From Scalesia atractyloides (lineage: Eukaryota; Streptophyta; Magnoliopsida; Asterales; Asteraceae): a stretch of 64,000 nt of DNA. Location: the NCBI GenBank assembly GCA_947069175.1, contig CAMTDV010000023.1, positions 91,138,240 through 91,202,239 on the forward strand, read 5' to 3'. How positions within the stretch are numbered: position 1 is the stretch's first letter; the number at the start of each line of letters is the position of its first letter. Of the stretch, positions 33,400 through 46,686 are shown in pieces. A program made the translations under genes and the position numbers. The notes below the pieces were generated by a model, which was not told where the DNA came from, searched no databases, and saw only the letters and a program-made list of their open reading frames with translations.

Positions 33400-36300
33400 C
33401 CTATACGTACTACTTTTAAAGGCTCAAATTTTGCCACAAAATCACATTATTTACAATATAAAATTAAAGTTTGATAAAATTGTAAATGTAGAAATCATAA
33501 TATTATAACGTTAATAATTAGTTCGATCTAAAATGTTTGCAAAACATAGTGTAATAAGTAAATATTCCAAATTGCCCAATGTTTACACGGGACTCTAATC
33601 CTTCCTTTGACGGACAATTTCACTGTCATAAAACTTTGCTCCAAAGATTCATATAGGGGAACAATTTTCTCATGATATCTACTCTGTCATCATCAAACAT
33701 AAACAAGCATTAGTATTGATTAAAAAAATATGTATAAGAAAATGACCCGAAACCTAACAATTAGACGAAAAACCAACAAGAAATATGCAACCATTTATTA
33801 TTGGCCTAAACACCTAACAATTAGACAAAAAAGCCAACATATTACCTTAACTGCAATGTCAACAAAAATTGAAGGATCAATTATCCAAAAATCTTTCTTG
33901 CCCTGTGAAATGGAAAGTTTTGGCCGACCAATTTCATACAAAGATTACAACATAAGCACCTCCATTTAGTATTGTGAGATTTATAAAATAACAAGTTAAA
34001 AGTAATTACCATTATCATTATGACTTCTTAAAGATTAAAGATGATATTTTGTTAACCGGTAAAGAGTTGTTATGGACCAAAGAACCAATAAAAGGGACCT
34101 AAAACATATAAATGAAACGAATGTTGTTCCACAAATCAAGAATCTCACAATAATACTTTCTTACTGTTTGATAGAAATTCTACATTTTTCTTTTAGCTCT
34201 AACTTAACAAGAATGTTTTTGCATCAAACACCAAATCTCATTGGTTAAGGGCTGACGTTAAAAATCAAAAAGAGAAAAAAAAATGCCAACTTGTACCCAT
34301 CAATAACAAAGGCCATCACATAAACCTCTAACCTTATTTAATATTTTTGTGATCTGATCAAGTACTATAATCGACAATCTCTAATTCAACCTGGAAAAAC
34401 ATAATAAATGATCACTTAATTAACAAAACTAGCAGATGTGACAGCCCTAAAACATATACTCGCAGACAAAATAAACAGATTGACAAAGGCAAACATGAAA
34501 TTGAGAAACCACAATCTTTTGAGATTATAAAATATCGCTAACTGAATTATGATGTTCGTAGTGTGAAAAATACACCTGAAAAAGAGGAAGACGAGTCACG
34601 AAAGAAGAGTCCACCTGACCAGATCAGCTTAACACCTGCAAAAAGAAATAAGAAATTGAGATTAGACCAGCAAGCTAGTTTCCTATCGAAATGAATTCAC
34701 TAATGGGATTAAGCATCGATTGAACAATCATTGGAATTGAATTCGCTAATGAGATTAGACCTTCATGCTAGGGCTCCGATCGGTTTTTAGAAAGACAGAA
34801 AACAAGAAACAACTACCAAAAAAACCATTTCGTGGCATACCCAAGATGCCATCAATAACCAACATTCTTCATTACACTTATGATTTCAATAATTTCTCTC
34901 CTTATACAACGAGTAGCTAAACATAAACAAATCCAACACTAGACTAAAAAACCTTTTCATAAGTTTTTTTGTTAATTTTTTTAGTGATTTGGGGATTAAG
35001 TAAATCCAAGATCATACATTCAATAAATTATCATCCATGCAATTTATATTCTTATACACAGTAAAATGTGTACATAAAATAATACGTTTATTGTAAATTT
35101 TCATTGAAGTAGAGAACAATATGTGTACCTTCTCCAAACCCTGATCACGTATAGTAGGAAACTCTTCTCGATTGTCACTTTGAATAGCAACAATGCAAAG
35201 GGTCTCAATTAATGTAATATGCAGACCATCTCCATTGTACATACTGATAACTGGGCAAACATAAAAACTATTGGAAACATGTAGAATATAAATATGCAAA
35301 ACTAAAGAAAAGACACACCTGGATATGTTGTAAATCAATACTGGAATATGTATGCTTAGAGAAATTGAATAACAAAAACTAAAATGCTAAAAAAATAGAA
35401 CACACACCTGAATATGTTTAAATCAGTTGTTGAAGGGGCTTGTGTTGGGCTGATCGAGTTGTTCACGAGTCAGGATCAGCGGGTCAGGAGCTGGATCCGT
35501 AATAGCCTTAAAATGCACATGGAAACAATTGCTTAAAATCAAGTGAGCTTTGCTGAAGAAATTGTTACCAACTTTATAAAAAAATAATCACGATTAACAT
35601 GGTTTACATCTTTTAAAGCATAGATGTCATTTTTTAAATGACAACCACCATATATTTTTTATCCAGCAGCATGTATGCAATCCTCAACCTTTGTTCTTTT
35701 TACTGGTCCACCCTTTTATCTTTGTAGATTATCATCTTGAACTTGTAGTGGTTAAACTAAATACACTAAGATGAGGTGCTTTTATCAATGATGATTGTGT
35801 TTCAAGTTGTTTTAATTGATGCTTTATAGCCGAGGTTCTATGGAATTAAATGTTTGAATGTAACAACGAATGTATTGTTTATGTTTTTCCTAAATGATGT
35901 TTTGTATTGATCCCACATGATTTGTATGCAAGTTCAAAAATTTTGTACATCAAAATGCTTTGAAACTCATTTGTTTGGTTTACTTCATTCTACTTTTATT
36001 ATTGCAGTGGTGATTTACAAATAAAACTACATCTAATTGTCCTATTGCTCATATTGTTTGCGTAATCTAGTAATCTTGCATATGTTTTATTTGATCCTTT
36101 CCCTATATGCTTCTTTGATAAATTGTTAACTTGATACTTTTTCATATTTCTGAGAAGTTCAATACGTACAGAAGAACACGAACCGAATCAAATAGAAGAT
36201 ATGAATATTCAGACACAAACTTACTTCGGGTTAAAATTAAACAATTAATCAATTTGTTATGAAACTTAAATTGTAATTTTAGAAACGTCAGATGAGGAAG

Positions 36301-38480
36301 TTCGATCTTTGCAAAGACACTATTGCCAGGCAAAATTAAAATGAAGATTAAACTCAAACTGAAGAAGAAAAAAAAATACACATATGAATCACATAATCAC
36401 ATAAACACGCAATCACACACATGATCAATTGAACATAGTCATTATCTTTTATACTAACTTAGGATTGAAGGTGGGTTGAAACTGCAATTGAACTTTTCAT
36501 AGCCCTTTTGTCCTTGTTGCTGCATGTGATTGTGCACGATAATGACAAGCTCGCAATTGCTATTCACTCCATTGGGCTCTCAATCGTTATTAGGGACGAG
36601 CATATGGGACTTGGTAACGGTACCAAATTTTTCTTTTTGATTTTTTCGTACCCACTTTTTGGCATTTACGGTATTTTCAGTTCAGTATGATACCAATTAT
36701 TTTACTCACAAATACAATACCGTATCGAACATTTTCGGTACCATTACCCATATTTGGCGTATCGGTACCGAGCTCATCCCTAATCCTTATCTAAAAGATC
36801 ATGAAGGAAAACAATTGTGCGGTAATTTCTTTTAGACTAGGTGGCTTATGTCATTAACTTCTTGCATATTTTATTTTGTTGGAGTTCGGATCACTATTTT
36901 AATGTTTTCAATATGATGATGATTGATGAGCAAACAAGATCACATTTGGCTATTTATCATTTTCTCCTATTTTCTGTCAAAACGTCCCCTACTTTGGACT
37001 TTAATTATATATGCCCTTTTGACTCTTGCAAATTTCACCATAGCTATATTGACTTAAGACCTTTGACTCCATCTTTGTCTATTTTCAAATTGTATTGATA
37101 ACAATCCAACAAGTTTTAAAGATCAGCAAGTTTTGAAGACTACCAAATTGTATTGAACACCTTTGATGATGATGATCATATTCATATCCTGCAAAACTTG
37201 AATACAAATGCATAATTACATATACAGGTATACAACAGCTCCAATGTGTCATCTCCTAATAGCTTTGACTATTGTGCTCAGAGAAAAAAATCAAATCTTT
37301 GACCGTTTGTGGCTTTAATCTTCAGCAAGTACCTCAAATTATGACCGTCTTCATGTTTATGGATGTAATTTCACCTTTATGGAGTTGACCCTCTTTGATT
37401 TGTAACATAAACCATATGAATTTATTATAATCTCTGAAACACCAGCTCCAAATATCATACTCATCATTTCTCTGACTTCTATACCATCAAGTTTTGATTT
37501 TTGTTGAGAAAAAAATGAACTTGGTCCATGACTTTGACAATCTGAATTTAAAAGCCACTTGAATTAGTTCTCCATTTCAAATTTATTCACTAGAATAATT
37601 TATTTGCTCGAATTCAGATTACTACTTTACAAGCATATAATGATCGAATGTGTTGTTCATTAGATTAGAGTCTTAGACACTATTATATATGAAGTATGTT
37701 TTTACATTTATGTATCAGAAATGTAAACTTTTTAAGTACTTTTTATGTTTAAGTATGTTTTAATTTTTAACTATGTTTAAGTGTGTTTTACATTCGTATC
37801 TTTTTATGTGCAAGTATGTTTAAGTGATTGTAAAGAAAATAACATTAGTCACAAGCCATGCAAGATGCTTGCTGGTGCAGAAGCATGGTAAAACAGAGTG
37901 GCTCAGATTCAGATGTAGGCAAGTAAAGAGCAGAGGCACTTCTATAAAAATATAGGAAAAGGGGAAAATGTCAGTTAGATATTCCATAAACTCATGATAA
38001 AGAAAAATAGGAATAAATAAGAGGAAGCTATCAAGAAACATGGGGATAGATGAGGCGACTAAACTTCAAGTGTTGAGAGATTAAATTTCAAACAAGAATT
38101 ATGAAGTCCAAAATAGAAAATGCTTGTTCATCTTCTTACTTTGCTTGTAATTGCTAAGATATTATATTTTTCGTATAATCCGGCTCTCACCTTAATAATA
38201 TTGGTTTTTATGTATGGGATGCTCAACAACTACAAAGGAAAATACATATACATTAGTTGTTTTAGCAGCTCTTTTGTACATTCAACAAAATTATCCACAT
38301 AGATCAGCTGTGATTTTAGTTACTGCTGACCTTAAAAAGAATTCAAACAATTAAAATTTTAAAACCGGATGTAAACTATAGTAAGGAAGAATAATGTTTG
38401 ACAAAAAATTTGTGCTCATAATCCATTCCATGCTTATTGATTCAAGATACCAACATTAAAAGAACAACGTTCTTACTAAA
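33400..38480. other. interior of the CACTA-ended element
   Basis: AT-rich, with short open frames that look like chance. 35290-35420 contains two similar segments ('cacctggatatgttg' and 'cacctgaatatgttt'). A nested MITE lies at 36589-36784. No protein domain is recognised. Confidence 0.45.
36589..36784. mobile_element. short palindromic MITE
   Basis: The left end ATTAGGGACGAGCATATGGG and the right end (reverse complement ATTAGGGATGAGCTCGGTAC) are inverted. Internal GGTAACGGTACC and GGTACCATTACC words are also inverted, so most of the 196 bp can fold. No clear target duplication was found. Confidence 0.6.
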
Positions 38481-38749
38481 CTGGTGTGCTGGCAAATATG
38501 ACACACGTAAAGTGCCATTATAAGTGACATAAAAGATAAGTGTCACTAATAATATGTGTTAAGCAAATCTGGCACACACAAATTGTCATTAACAACCTAA
38601 ATTAGTGCCATAAAAGATGAATGCCACTAAATGTGTTAAGAAAATTAGGCACACACAAAGTGTCATTAAAAGTCTAAATTAGTGACACAATAACTACATG
38701 CCATTAAAAAGTGTGAGCCACTAAATAGTATTTTTTGTAGTGCAGATTA

Positions 38750-40360
38750 TCAGATTTTGATGTTAATTAATTTATTATCAGATTCGATAGAGATGCTTTT
38801 ACAAATGTGGTGGGATTGTTGCAGTCAGTTTTTGTGTATCCCAACCCTTCTCCTCTAATTTTTGATGTAGCTTCTATAAAATTAATGAATTCATTTGCAT
38901 GCTGAAAGCCTTTAAGATTATTTTCATTTGCAAGAATCTTTTTATACAAGATTTTTCTTTCTTGCACGTAAAATTCAATTTTTGCATCATTAGTTAAACT
39001 TTTATCAAGCAGAGACTTATTTCTGACTTTGGGTTAAGTTAGCAATTTCTACAATTCATCATATTTTTTGTTTTATGCAAGTTGGTTTTCTTGCAGATAT
39101 TTAAAATCTTTCATGAATTAGTTTAATTGATGTTTCAAGTCTTGGTTGTTTGAACTTAATTTGTTTTATGATGGCTCTGATTCTTCATATGATATATGTG
39201 CCATTAGACAAAAAATGGCCATTTCTTCTTCATCATCATCAGATGAATCATCTATCAACCAGGTATCTGTTCCAGCAATTAGACTGATTTGTTGTTGCCT
39301 TTTGGCTTCTTCCAGTTTCTTTTCGTAGTAAGAAACATCCTTCAACTTCTTATTCTTGAACTCTGATGTGTAGTGTCCCTTTTGTTTACAGTTGTAACAC
39401 ACTACTTCCGATTTTTCTTTCTCTATGAGTTTTCCTTCCATCCTTCCTCTATCAGTTTTTTATGTATGTTACTTCTTTCTCTTAGCCTTCACTCAAAACT
39501 TTTGGTATGCTATGCTATTGCTTCAGCAAGCAAATATAGAGAAATCTGATGCAGTATCAAAATTTTCTGATTCTGAGTTTTGGGTGTGAGAGGACTGAGG
39601 ATCTAAAGTTATCACTCTTTGTGAGTTGGAGATGAGAGTTATGGGTTCTACTCTTTGTGTTTAATTCTCGTAAATTTCTTCCTCTATTAGGACTAGGATG
39701 CTATAAAGATCATGTAGATTTAGATCACCTAGTTTTAAGGTGGAGGCCAAAGTCATGGTTAGACTTCTCCACTCCCTAGGTAAGGCATCTATAAATTTGA
39801 CATTTCTTTCATCATTTGACTTTTCAACACTAAATTTTTTAAGTTCATTCAGTATTTTTGCAAATCTGTTGTAGGTTTCTAAAAAGACTTTCATTTGGAA
39901 GACTCTTAAACCTCTCATATGAAGAGACACAATTTGTTCTTTTATTTCTTTCATTCTTTCTCCTCATTCACAATGATTTTCTAACTAATCCCATAATTCT
40001 TTTGTAGATGCACAAGCATCAACTTGAGAAAATATGTCATTTAGAAATGTCATTATCAGAAGTGAATTGGCCCTTTCATCAGCTTCCACCAATAATTGGT
40101 CCTCGTTGCTCCAATAAGTTTGTTGTTTTGGAGCCCATAAGGCATGGTTTAATAGAGTTTGATCAGTTCGGGTATAGCTGCAATTTCAAAAGGGGAATAT
40201 GTAGGCCTCCCTCAATGGATTGAAACAAAGCTCGATCATGTCCATTAAGGAAGTTGATTATCCTGATTCTCCATTGTGGGTACTCCTCTCTAACCAATGT
40301 CGGAGGCTTTGACATAGACCCGATGTTGAACGCATTGTTCCATGTTTGAAAGTTTGCCAT
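38750..40360 (-). pseudogene. Ty1/copia gag relic
   Basis: On the minus strand it starts MANFQTWNNAFNIGSMSKPP (40360). It continues ...EEYPQWRIRIINFLNGHD, then the gag core FIDALPREWRSLTMTLASTL and YSILVLIEEEIYEN. The CCHC knuckle region VCYNCKQKGHYTSEFKNKKL (normal H/C spacing but F in place of the last Cys) comes next, followed by an acidic stretch and GEGLGYTKTDCNNPTTFVKA. Frames are broken several times and no pol follows. The text ends at the right border of the CACTA-ended element. Confidence 0.8.
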
Positions 40361-40447
40361 TTTAGTTAAAAGTGAAGTTTGAAAAACAAAGTATAAAAAA
40401 AGAGATACTTAAGCAGTTGATCGTTTTGAAAACAGGTCATTGAGTCT

Positions 40448-40459
40448 GCTCTGATACCA
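40448..40459 (-). promoter_or_regulatory. copia primer binding site
   Basis: The minus strand reads ACCAACAATTGGTATCAGAGC. TGGTATCAGAGC is the initiator-Met-tRNA site, placed next to the putative LTR end ACCAACA. Confidence 0.75.
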
Positions 40460-40461
40460 AT

Positions 40462-40935
40462 TGTTGGTCCAAGATAACAATGTTTTAGCTAAACTTGGAA
40501 ACTGATTTCAACAAATATGAAAATAATATGCAGAACTAGAAATCAAACTTTCAAGAAATTTCTGAATTTTCAAGTTTATATCACTTTGAAAGGTTTACAA
40601 CGTGATTGTGAGGTTATTGACTAGTACAAAAAAATACTTCATGAATTCTCTGATGAAGGCCAATGGAGTTTTTGTAGTATGTGATAAATGCTAAATTTGA
40701 CTCATTTTCCCTTTGTTTATTCATACACTTGGTTGGGAAAAGTAGTTTTTTGGCATATTTATTGAATCCATTCTCGTCCACTAGTCACTTAGGAGTTCGT
40801 GCAGGCCTTATCTCTCTGTCAAGTTGCTTCATCAGAATTCTGATAAACTCCTTATTAGAAATTTGATATTTCTTGATCATCTGATTTTTTATGATCAAAT
40901 TTTCCCAGATTCTGATAATAAATAGATTTGGTCAA
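40462..40935 (-). repeat. putative 5' LTR of the minus-strand copia relic
   Basis: On the minus strand this segment ends GGACCAACA two bases before the primer site. The far boundary is not defined, and no second LTR was found. It abuts gypsy pol sequence. Confidence 0.45.
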
Positions 40936-40939
40936 TCGA

Positions 40940-42290
40940 TCAATGATTACCTAAATATTATCGTGCCCGAATGATGTTTGTCGGAGCTTGGTAATGAAAT
41001 CCATGGCACTACTTTCTCATTTCCACATCGGAATTTCGGGTTTTCGAGTAAACCCGAAGGACGTTGATGTTCGGCTTTCACTTTGGAACAAGTGAGGCAT
41101 TTGGACACAAAGAGAGTAATGTCGTTCTTCATGCCCGACCACCATTAGGTACGACATAGATCTTAATACATTTTATCCGCATCGGGATGAATGGAATACC
41201 GAGATTTGTGTGCTTCGTTTATCAAAAGAGCACGAAGGTCATCACGATTTAGAACCCAAATACGGTTGAGATAATGGAGAATTCCATTAGTTTGGACTTT
41301 AGTTTGCTTTGGCACCACAAAGCATCTCGTCACACAAACTGTCTTCCTTGATGGACGAGTATTGTGTCTCACGTATACGGGATTGGATGCCGGTTTGGAG
41401 TTGCAAACAATGGATGCTATGAACCATGACATGACCTTTTGACTAAGGGCATCGGCCACAACAATTGCTTTTCCGCGATGGTAGCAAATATTGCAATCGT
41501 AGTCGTTAAACAATTCAACCTATTGTCTTTGACGCATGTTGAGTTCCTTTTGGTTGAACATATGTTAGAGGCTTTTATAGTTGGTAAAGATCACACATTT
41601 GGTACCATAAAGATAGTGTCTCCAAATCTTTAGAGTGAAAACAACCGTACCAAGTTCGAGATCGTGAGTGGTGTAATTCTTTTCCTGGATTTTGAGTTGC
41701 CTTGATGCATAGGTGATAAACTTTTCCCGCTGCATAAGAACGCAACCGAGACCTTAATTGGAAGCATCACAATAGACAACGGAATCATCTTTTCCGTCGG
41801 GAAGGCCTAGCATTGCGGCATTGCAAAGTGTGCCCTTGAGAGTTTGAAAACACTCATCTTGTTTAGGACCCCAATAAAACGTTTATCTTTTTGGGTCAAG
41901 GAGGTGAGAGGTACGACGATCTTAAAAAAGTTGGAGATGAATCAACGGTAGTAACCCAACAATCCAAGAAAAGAACAAACTTCAGATAGGGATTTTGCCG
42001 CAATCCATTTTTTGACGGCTTCGATTTTTGTAGGATCAATGTGGATACCTTTCTTGTTGAGGATGTGACCAAGAAATTGAACTTCCTTTAGCCAAAATTC
42101 ATATTTGGAGAATTTAGCGTATAGTCGTTCGGTTTGAAGGAGTTCAAAGATTAAACGCAAGTGTCGCTCGTGTTTGGTCATGGTTTTGGAGTAGATTAGG
42201 ATATTCTTAATGAACACTATTACGAAACGGTCCAAGTATGGCTTAAACAAAGTTCAACAAGTCCATGAAAACCACGAGTGCGTTAGTAAA
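40940..42290 (-). pseudogene. Ty3/gypsy pol relic (RT to integrase)
   Basis: On the minus strand the reverse-transcriptase end reads RFVIVFIKNILIYSKTM, where the catalytic Asp pair is changed to Lys-Asn. Then come KFSKYEFWLKEVQFLGHILN, an RNase H tail (CYHRGKAIVVADALSQK), the integrase zinc head (INEAHKSRYSIHPDADKMY and LFVSKCLTCSKVKAEHQR) and PSSDKHHSG. Stops and frameshifts are many. It belongs to the same broad class as the central gypsy element but is far more degraded, and has no LTRs. Confidence 0.8.
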
Positions 42291-42344
42291 ATGAATGGCA
42301 TAACACCTTGATAACGTTCATTATTAACAACATATTAATAAATG

Positions 42345-42960
42345 GTGAGTTGGCCTGAGCAATGTGACGGGTGTCACCATTGCTTTTTTGAGAGCGTTAT
42401 CTAACCTTATATGGCTTAAACACTTATTATTATTATTATTATATTATTATTTATTATTATTATATAATGTTTAGTAATTATATATATAATTAATTAAATA
42501 AGATAATACTGCGCGATGGGCCGGGTGTCACTAAGACTCTTTTAAAAGCGCAATAAAACCCATATGCCTTAAACACTAATTAATTTTTTTTATTATTAGT
42601 ATCGTAATTATTTAGTAATTATATACTAAATTATATTTTAGTATTATTATTTACTTAATTATTTTTGGGTATTATTAGTGCTGATGCTGCTGTTAGTATT
42701 ATTGGTATTATTATAAATATTTAGTAATTATATTTTTTAAATATTTTAAATAAGATAATACTTTATTTAAAACTAGAGAGTTGGCTAGCACGATGTGTCA
42801 GGTATCATCGTAGCTCTTTTGAAAAACGCAATATAACCCGACATCTTTTAAACACTAATTATATATAGGTATTGTTGTTATATATGTAAATATTTAGCAA
42901 TAATATACTTAAGTGTTTAAATAAGCTAGTATTTAATTTAATTAGTGTTCACTTATAAAA
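42345..42960. repeat. three diverged tandem units around GTGTCA..GCTCTTTT
   Basis: Three units share the order 'gggtgtcac', 'gctcttttgaaaagcgcaat', 'ccttaaacactaatta' and 'taagataatact': about 42345-42510, 42511-42770 and 42771-42960. (ATT)n tracts separate them, as at 42425-42465. Confidence 0.6.
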
Positions 42961-43044
42961 AAAACAAAACAGTGAATGTAAATTTATATTTGAAATATTT
43001 AATATAAATAAGTTGGTGAATTAAATAATCTAATGAGTTAATTA

Positions 43045-43280
43045 TACAGATACTTCTTGTGATTTATTAAAAGCAACACCTATAAATACTAACTTTTTCT
43101 ATAATAGGTTCAGATTCTATAGTTTCAATTTTGAAAACACCGTTGAGTATTAATGCTAATACTCTTCAATTTTTCTAATAAATATGTATAAAATGACTAC
43201 AATACCATTATATAATTTTCTATTAGTATTCAGGGGTGTTACTTTTAATAAAGCAGAAGTACTACAATATGTAACTAACT
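43045..43280. mobile_element. MITE with ~50-bp inverted ends
   Basis: The left text 'tttattaaaagcaacacct' is inverted at the right as 'aggggtgttacttttaataaa', with matching outer TACTTCT/AGAAGTA and inner AATACTAA/TTAGTATT. A central hairpin 'gagtattaatgctaatactc' is present. No coding capacity is seen. Confidence 0.6.
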
Positions 43281-44192
43281 CGAAAAAATATAAGAACCCA
43301 TTATATTAGTAAAAAACTATTATAAAATACCTATATAAATATATTTAATAATTATATTCCTAAAATTGATATGTATGCATTACAAACTCAAACGAGGGAA
43401 ATCTGTAGTAAGACAATGTTACTTTTTTATTAATTTTTTTATACAACTAATATACACAAATTTTTATCTTTGATTATATTCGAACTTACGAATTTTTATT
43501 ACCATTCTTTGTTTAGTTTAGTTAATATTATATTACTTTTGTACCGGGTTTTACAAGTCACCGATATATCAACTCCTATAAAATTGATGTGATATAAGTT
43601 CCTATTGTGGGTTGTTGATGATTTGGTTGAATTATATGAGGATTTCTATAAAATATTTTGATGAACTGAATTGGAGTAAATATGTTTTTGTTTTCCTTCA
43701 AAATAGAATGGCTTAAATTGATTTAATACATACTCTATTTAAATTTAAATGTTTAAAACTTCTTTGTTTGTAAAACGTATTATTCATAACATATTTAACG
43801 CTAACAACCAAATCTATATAAGTTCCTATTTAAAATTCATTTTTACAGAAAAAATAGTCGACAAAGCCAAAAAAAAAAAGAAAGGAAAGAAAGCATTACA
43901 TAGTATAGTAAATAGTATATTAATTAGGAGAGAAGTTTATTAAATTGGGGAAAATTAAGAAATATTAAATAGAGCACTGTAATTTATTTTTCAAAAGTTG
44001 TAACATGCATCTTAAAAAGTTTTCAAAATTATAATGTTATCCATCTAAAATACTTTAAAATGTATTATAGATAAATTGTTTGACCATCAGAGATCCAACA
44101 AAATTAGCAATTGTATGTGACAATTTTGTTATAAAATTCGTGTGAATACTTGTATATAAACAAAATTAATAATTGTATATAAAGAAAGATTT
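43281..44192. other. AT-rich intergenic, no gene seen
   Basis: Nothing is recognised. A purine-rich A/AAG run lies at 43868-43890. Confidence 0.6.
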
Positions 44193-45190
44193 AGGATCTT
44201 GTAAAAAGAGGCTTGTGTATTAGAAGTATGAGAAATATTGTAAAGTTTACATGTGTCCTTGAGTTATATTAATTCAAAAGTGTAAAAAAGTAATTTACTC
44301 AATAACTCAATTAAATGATAAATATTCTATAACCGCCTTGGAGTTATTTTAGGATTCTGATTTGTTTTTTTAGGATACTTTAAAAATCTGTGATTTATTT
44401 GTCATTTCGTATAAACCTTCAAGAAGTTATCATCATTATTGTAATACAATCTTTTCTGTTCTGTGCGAAAATCTATTTGTGTGGTGTTTTAAACATGCAT
44501 TCATGGTGTTTTAAACCTGCAGTCTAGTATGTATTCTTCGCATGGTGTTTTAAACATGCATTCATGGTGTTTTAAACCTTCAGTCTAAGTCTAGTATGTG
44601 TAGTTCGTATGGTGTTTTAACCTGCATTCATGGTGTTTTAAACCTACAGTCCAAATACGTGTTCTTGATATGTTGTTTTAAAACTGCATTCATGGTGTTT
44701 TAAACCTGTAGTCAAGTATGTGTTCTTCGTATGTTCTTCGCATGGTGTTTTGAACCTACATTTACACCTGTAATTCCTGGTGTTTTACACATGCATTACA
44801 GTATACATTGTTCGTATGGTATGGTGTTTTAAACCTGCATTCTAGTAGGCTTCCTATCATGGTATACGTAATTTTTTTATCTATATAAATATAACAATAT
44901 AGTACTCATGTTAAAGATAAAAAAACTGATAATTTTTTTTTTAAAACGTTATGTATAAGATGTTATTGACGTTAAAAAAATGGGGAACTTGCATGTGCAT
45001 TAAAGTTGATGGCAATTTCTTTATTTAAAAATACAATAAGACACTATTACCCCTAATCTAGCTAAATTATTAAAAAAATAAACATAATTTACATTTAAGC
45101 CATTCTTGATCTCAACCATTAACTACAAGTTCTAAAAGATTATAACACTTCTCACAAAACTACCCCCTTTTAAACTAACCCCACCCTATA
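44193..45190. mobile_element. MITE family M, copy 2 (inverted), with minisatellite
   Basis: The left end AGGATCTTGTAAAAAGAGGC and the right end (reverse complement GTTAGTTTAAAAGGGGGTAG, then TTTTGTGAGAAGTG) correspond to the reverse complement of 11578-12372. Shared inner words include 'acatgtgtcct', 'ttaattcaaaag', 'ataaccgcc' and 'aggggtaatagtgtc' (inverted). Confidence 0.6.
44478..44850. repeat. minisatellite inside MITE copy 2
   Basis: About five ~75-85-bp units are built on 'catggtgttttaaacctgca' and 'gtctagtatgt...ttcttcg'. Confidence 0.75.
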
Positions 45191-45239
45191 AACAAATAGA
45201 AGGTTGTTTTAAAAATTGAATATTTAATATATTTTAACA

Positions 45240-45690
45240 TTAGGTTTGAACCCGTGTATTACCATGTTGCATAAATGTAATTTTATATACTAAATAATAA
45301 AACAATATATCTTCAAAAGTCTTGTTTATCACACGGGTTGAATAAATGTAATCTTACATAATAAATAAAAAAACTTTAAGAACCCCTTGTATTGTATGGG
45401 TTGAATAAATGTAATTTTATATAGAAAATAAAAAAAAATATTATTACAAATCCCGTGTAAAAATAATTTATATCTTTAAAAACCCCATGTATTACGCGTG
45501 TTAAATAAATGTAATTTTGTATTTCAGATAATAAAAGAAATTATATTTTTAAAAACCTCGTGTATCACACGAATTGAATAAATGTAATTTTTGGTACTAA
45601 AAATAAAAAAAGTTATATCTATAAAAAATATCATTTATTACACAGGTTGAATAAGTGTAATTTTGCATATTAAATAATAAAATGTTTAAA
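45240..45690. repeat. six ~75-bp tandem units with a CCCGTGTATTACACGGG palindrome
   Basis: Six units each run 'cccgtgtattacacgggttg' (variously mutated), then 'aataaatgtaatttt', then 'ataaataataaaa'. Early units keep both arms of the palindrome best. Confidence 0.75.
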
Positions 45691-45699
45691 AGTTAGGAT

Positions 45700-46680
45700 T
45701 GTTTTTATAAACTAAACTCAATCAAATAAAAACGTCTTTCTCAAAGGTTATAACACCTGACCGGTAAGAGCTAGTATATATATCATCACATTTTTGGTAT
45801 AATACCATGTTTATTATATTAAATATAATATCATTATCGAACTATCAATATAATATTAATGTTATATTAATATTAAAACATGTGAAATATTAATTTACGT
45901 AATGTTGTGTTAAGATTCTTTTAAGTGTGATTAATATATTAGTTACCGTGTGAATATTATATTTATCTAACAATATTAAGTTTGGTTTTTATGATAAATA
46001 ATTTGGTTTACTTAAAAACATCTTATCTTAAATTAAAAATTTTAATTTGAAGATAATATTTTATTAGAAAATAGAAGGATTCTATTTCAAATTTAAAGTA
46101 AGATAATATTTAATTTAATTTATCATTTAATTAATATAAGATAAACATGAAAAAAGGGGTGGGTAAGCATGAAAAAAGAGACGGGAAAAAAATAAAATTA
46201 GATAGCTCTAATAAATAACACGTGTCATACATTAGTTTACTTTATTATGCAATATAAACATTTAATATCAACGGACTAGGCCTTTCACCAATATAAAACA
46301 AACTCAAAACTTAACTTACGCTGGTTAACATATCCATAAACTTTTTAAATTAATTTTAAAACTAGTTTTTAGGAGAGATCCAAGGTTCGAACATTAACAA
46401 TAGAAGTTTATTATATTATTTGATATAAAGTAGATTAAAGTAACATTTTCTGTTAAAAATAAAAATTAGTTATTATTATATTAGTATACGAAAACATTTA
46501 GGAATTTATCTTTATTATTAAATACTAAATACTAATCAATAACTTAAATAAAAGTAATGTAAAAGAATATAGTGTCTAGTAGGAATTGGAGTCTGGGGGG
46601 GTGAGCGCTATTAGGGGTTAACGATTCACTAGCAAAACATCAGTTACTAATTTACTATAACTATAATACTTATATTTGTG
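45700..46680. other. AT-rich intergenic, no gene seen
   Basis: Nothing coding is recognised. Confidence 0.6.
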
Positions 46681-46686
46681 GTCCAT

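Larger units (their letters stand above)
33051..38742. mobile_element. CACTA-ended element without recognisable transposase
   Basis: The left end CACTACAAAAAAATGTCATT and the right end (reverse complement CACTACAAAAAATACTATTT, both continuing into AGTG) form inverted termini. Subterminal regions at both sides are packed with 'tagtggcac', 'gtgccact' and 'gacacaa' words in both orientations (33060-33380 and 38480-38740). The ~5-kb interior has no recognisable TNP2-type transposase. Flanking trinucleotides are AAT (left) and CAG (right), so the 3-bp duplication is not preserved. It is either one non-autonomous element with mutated flanks or two element ends joined by rearrangement. Confidence 0.6.

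Noticed and set aside
35012..35338. 108-residue minus-strand open frame inside the CACTA-ended element
   Set aside because: No transposase motif. The composition looks like intronic or AT-rich DNA.
45240..45690. CRISPR-like array
   Set aside because: Repeats are contiguous, diverged and without unique spacers, and the genome is a plant's.
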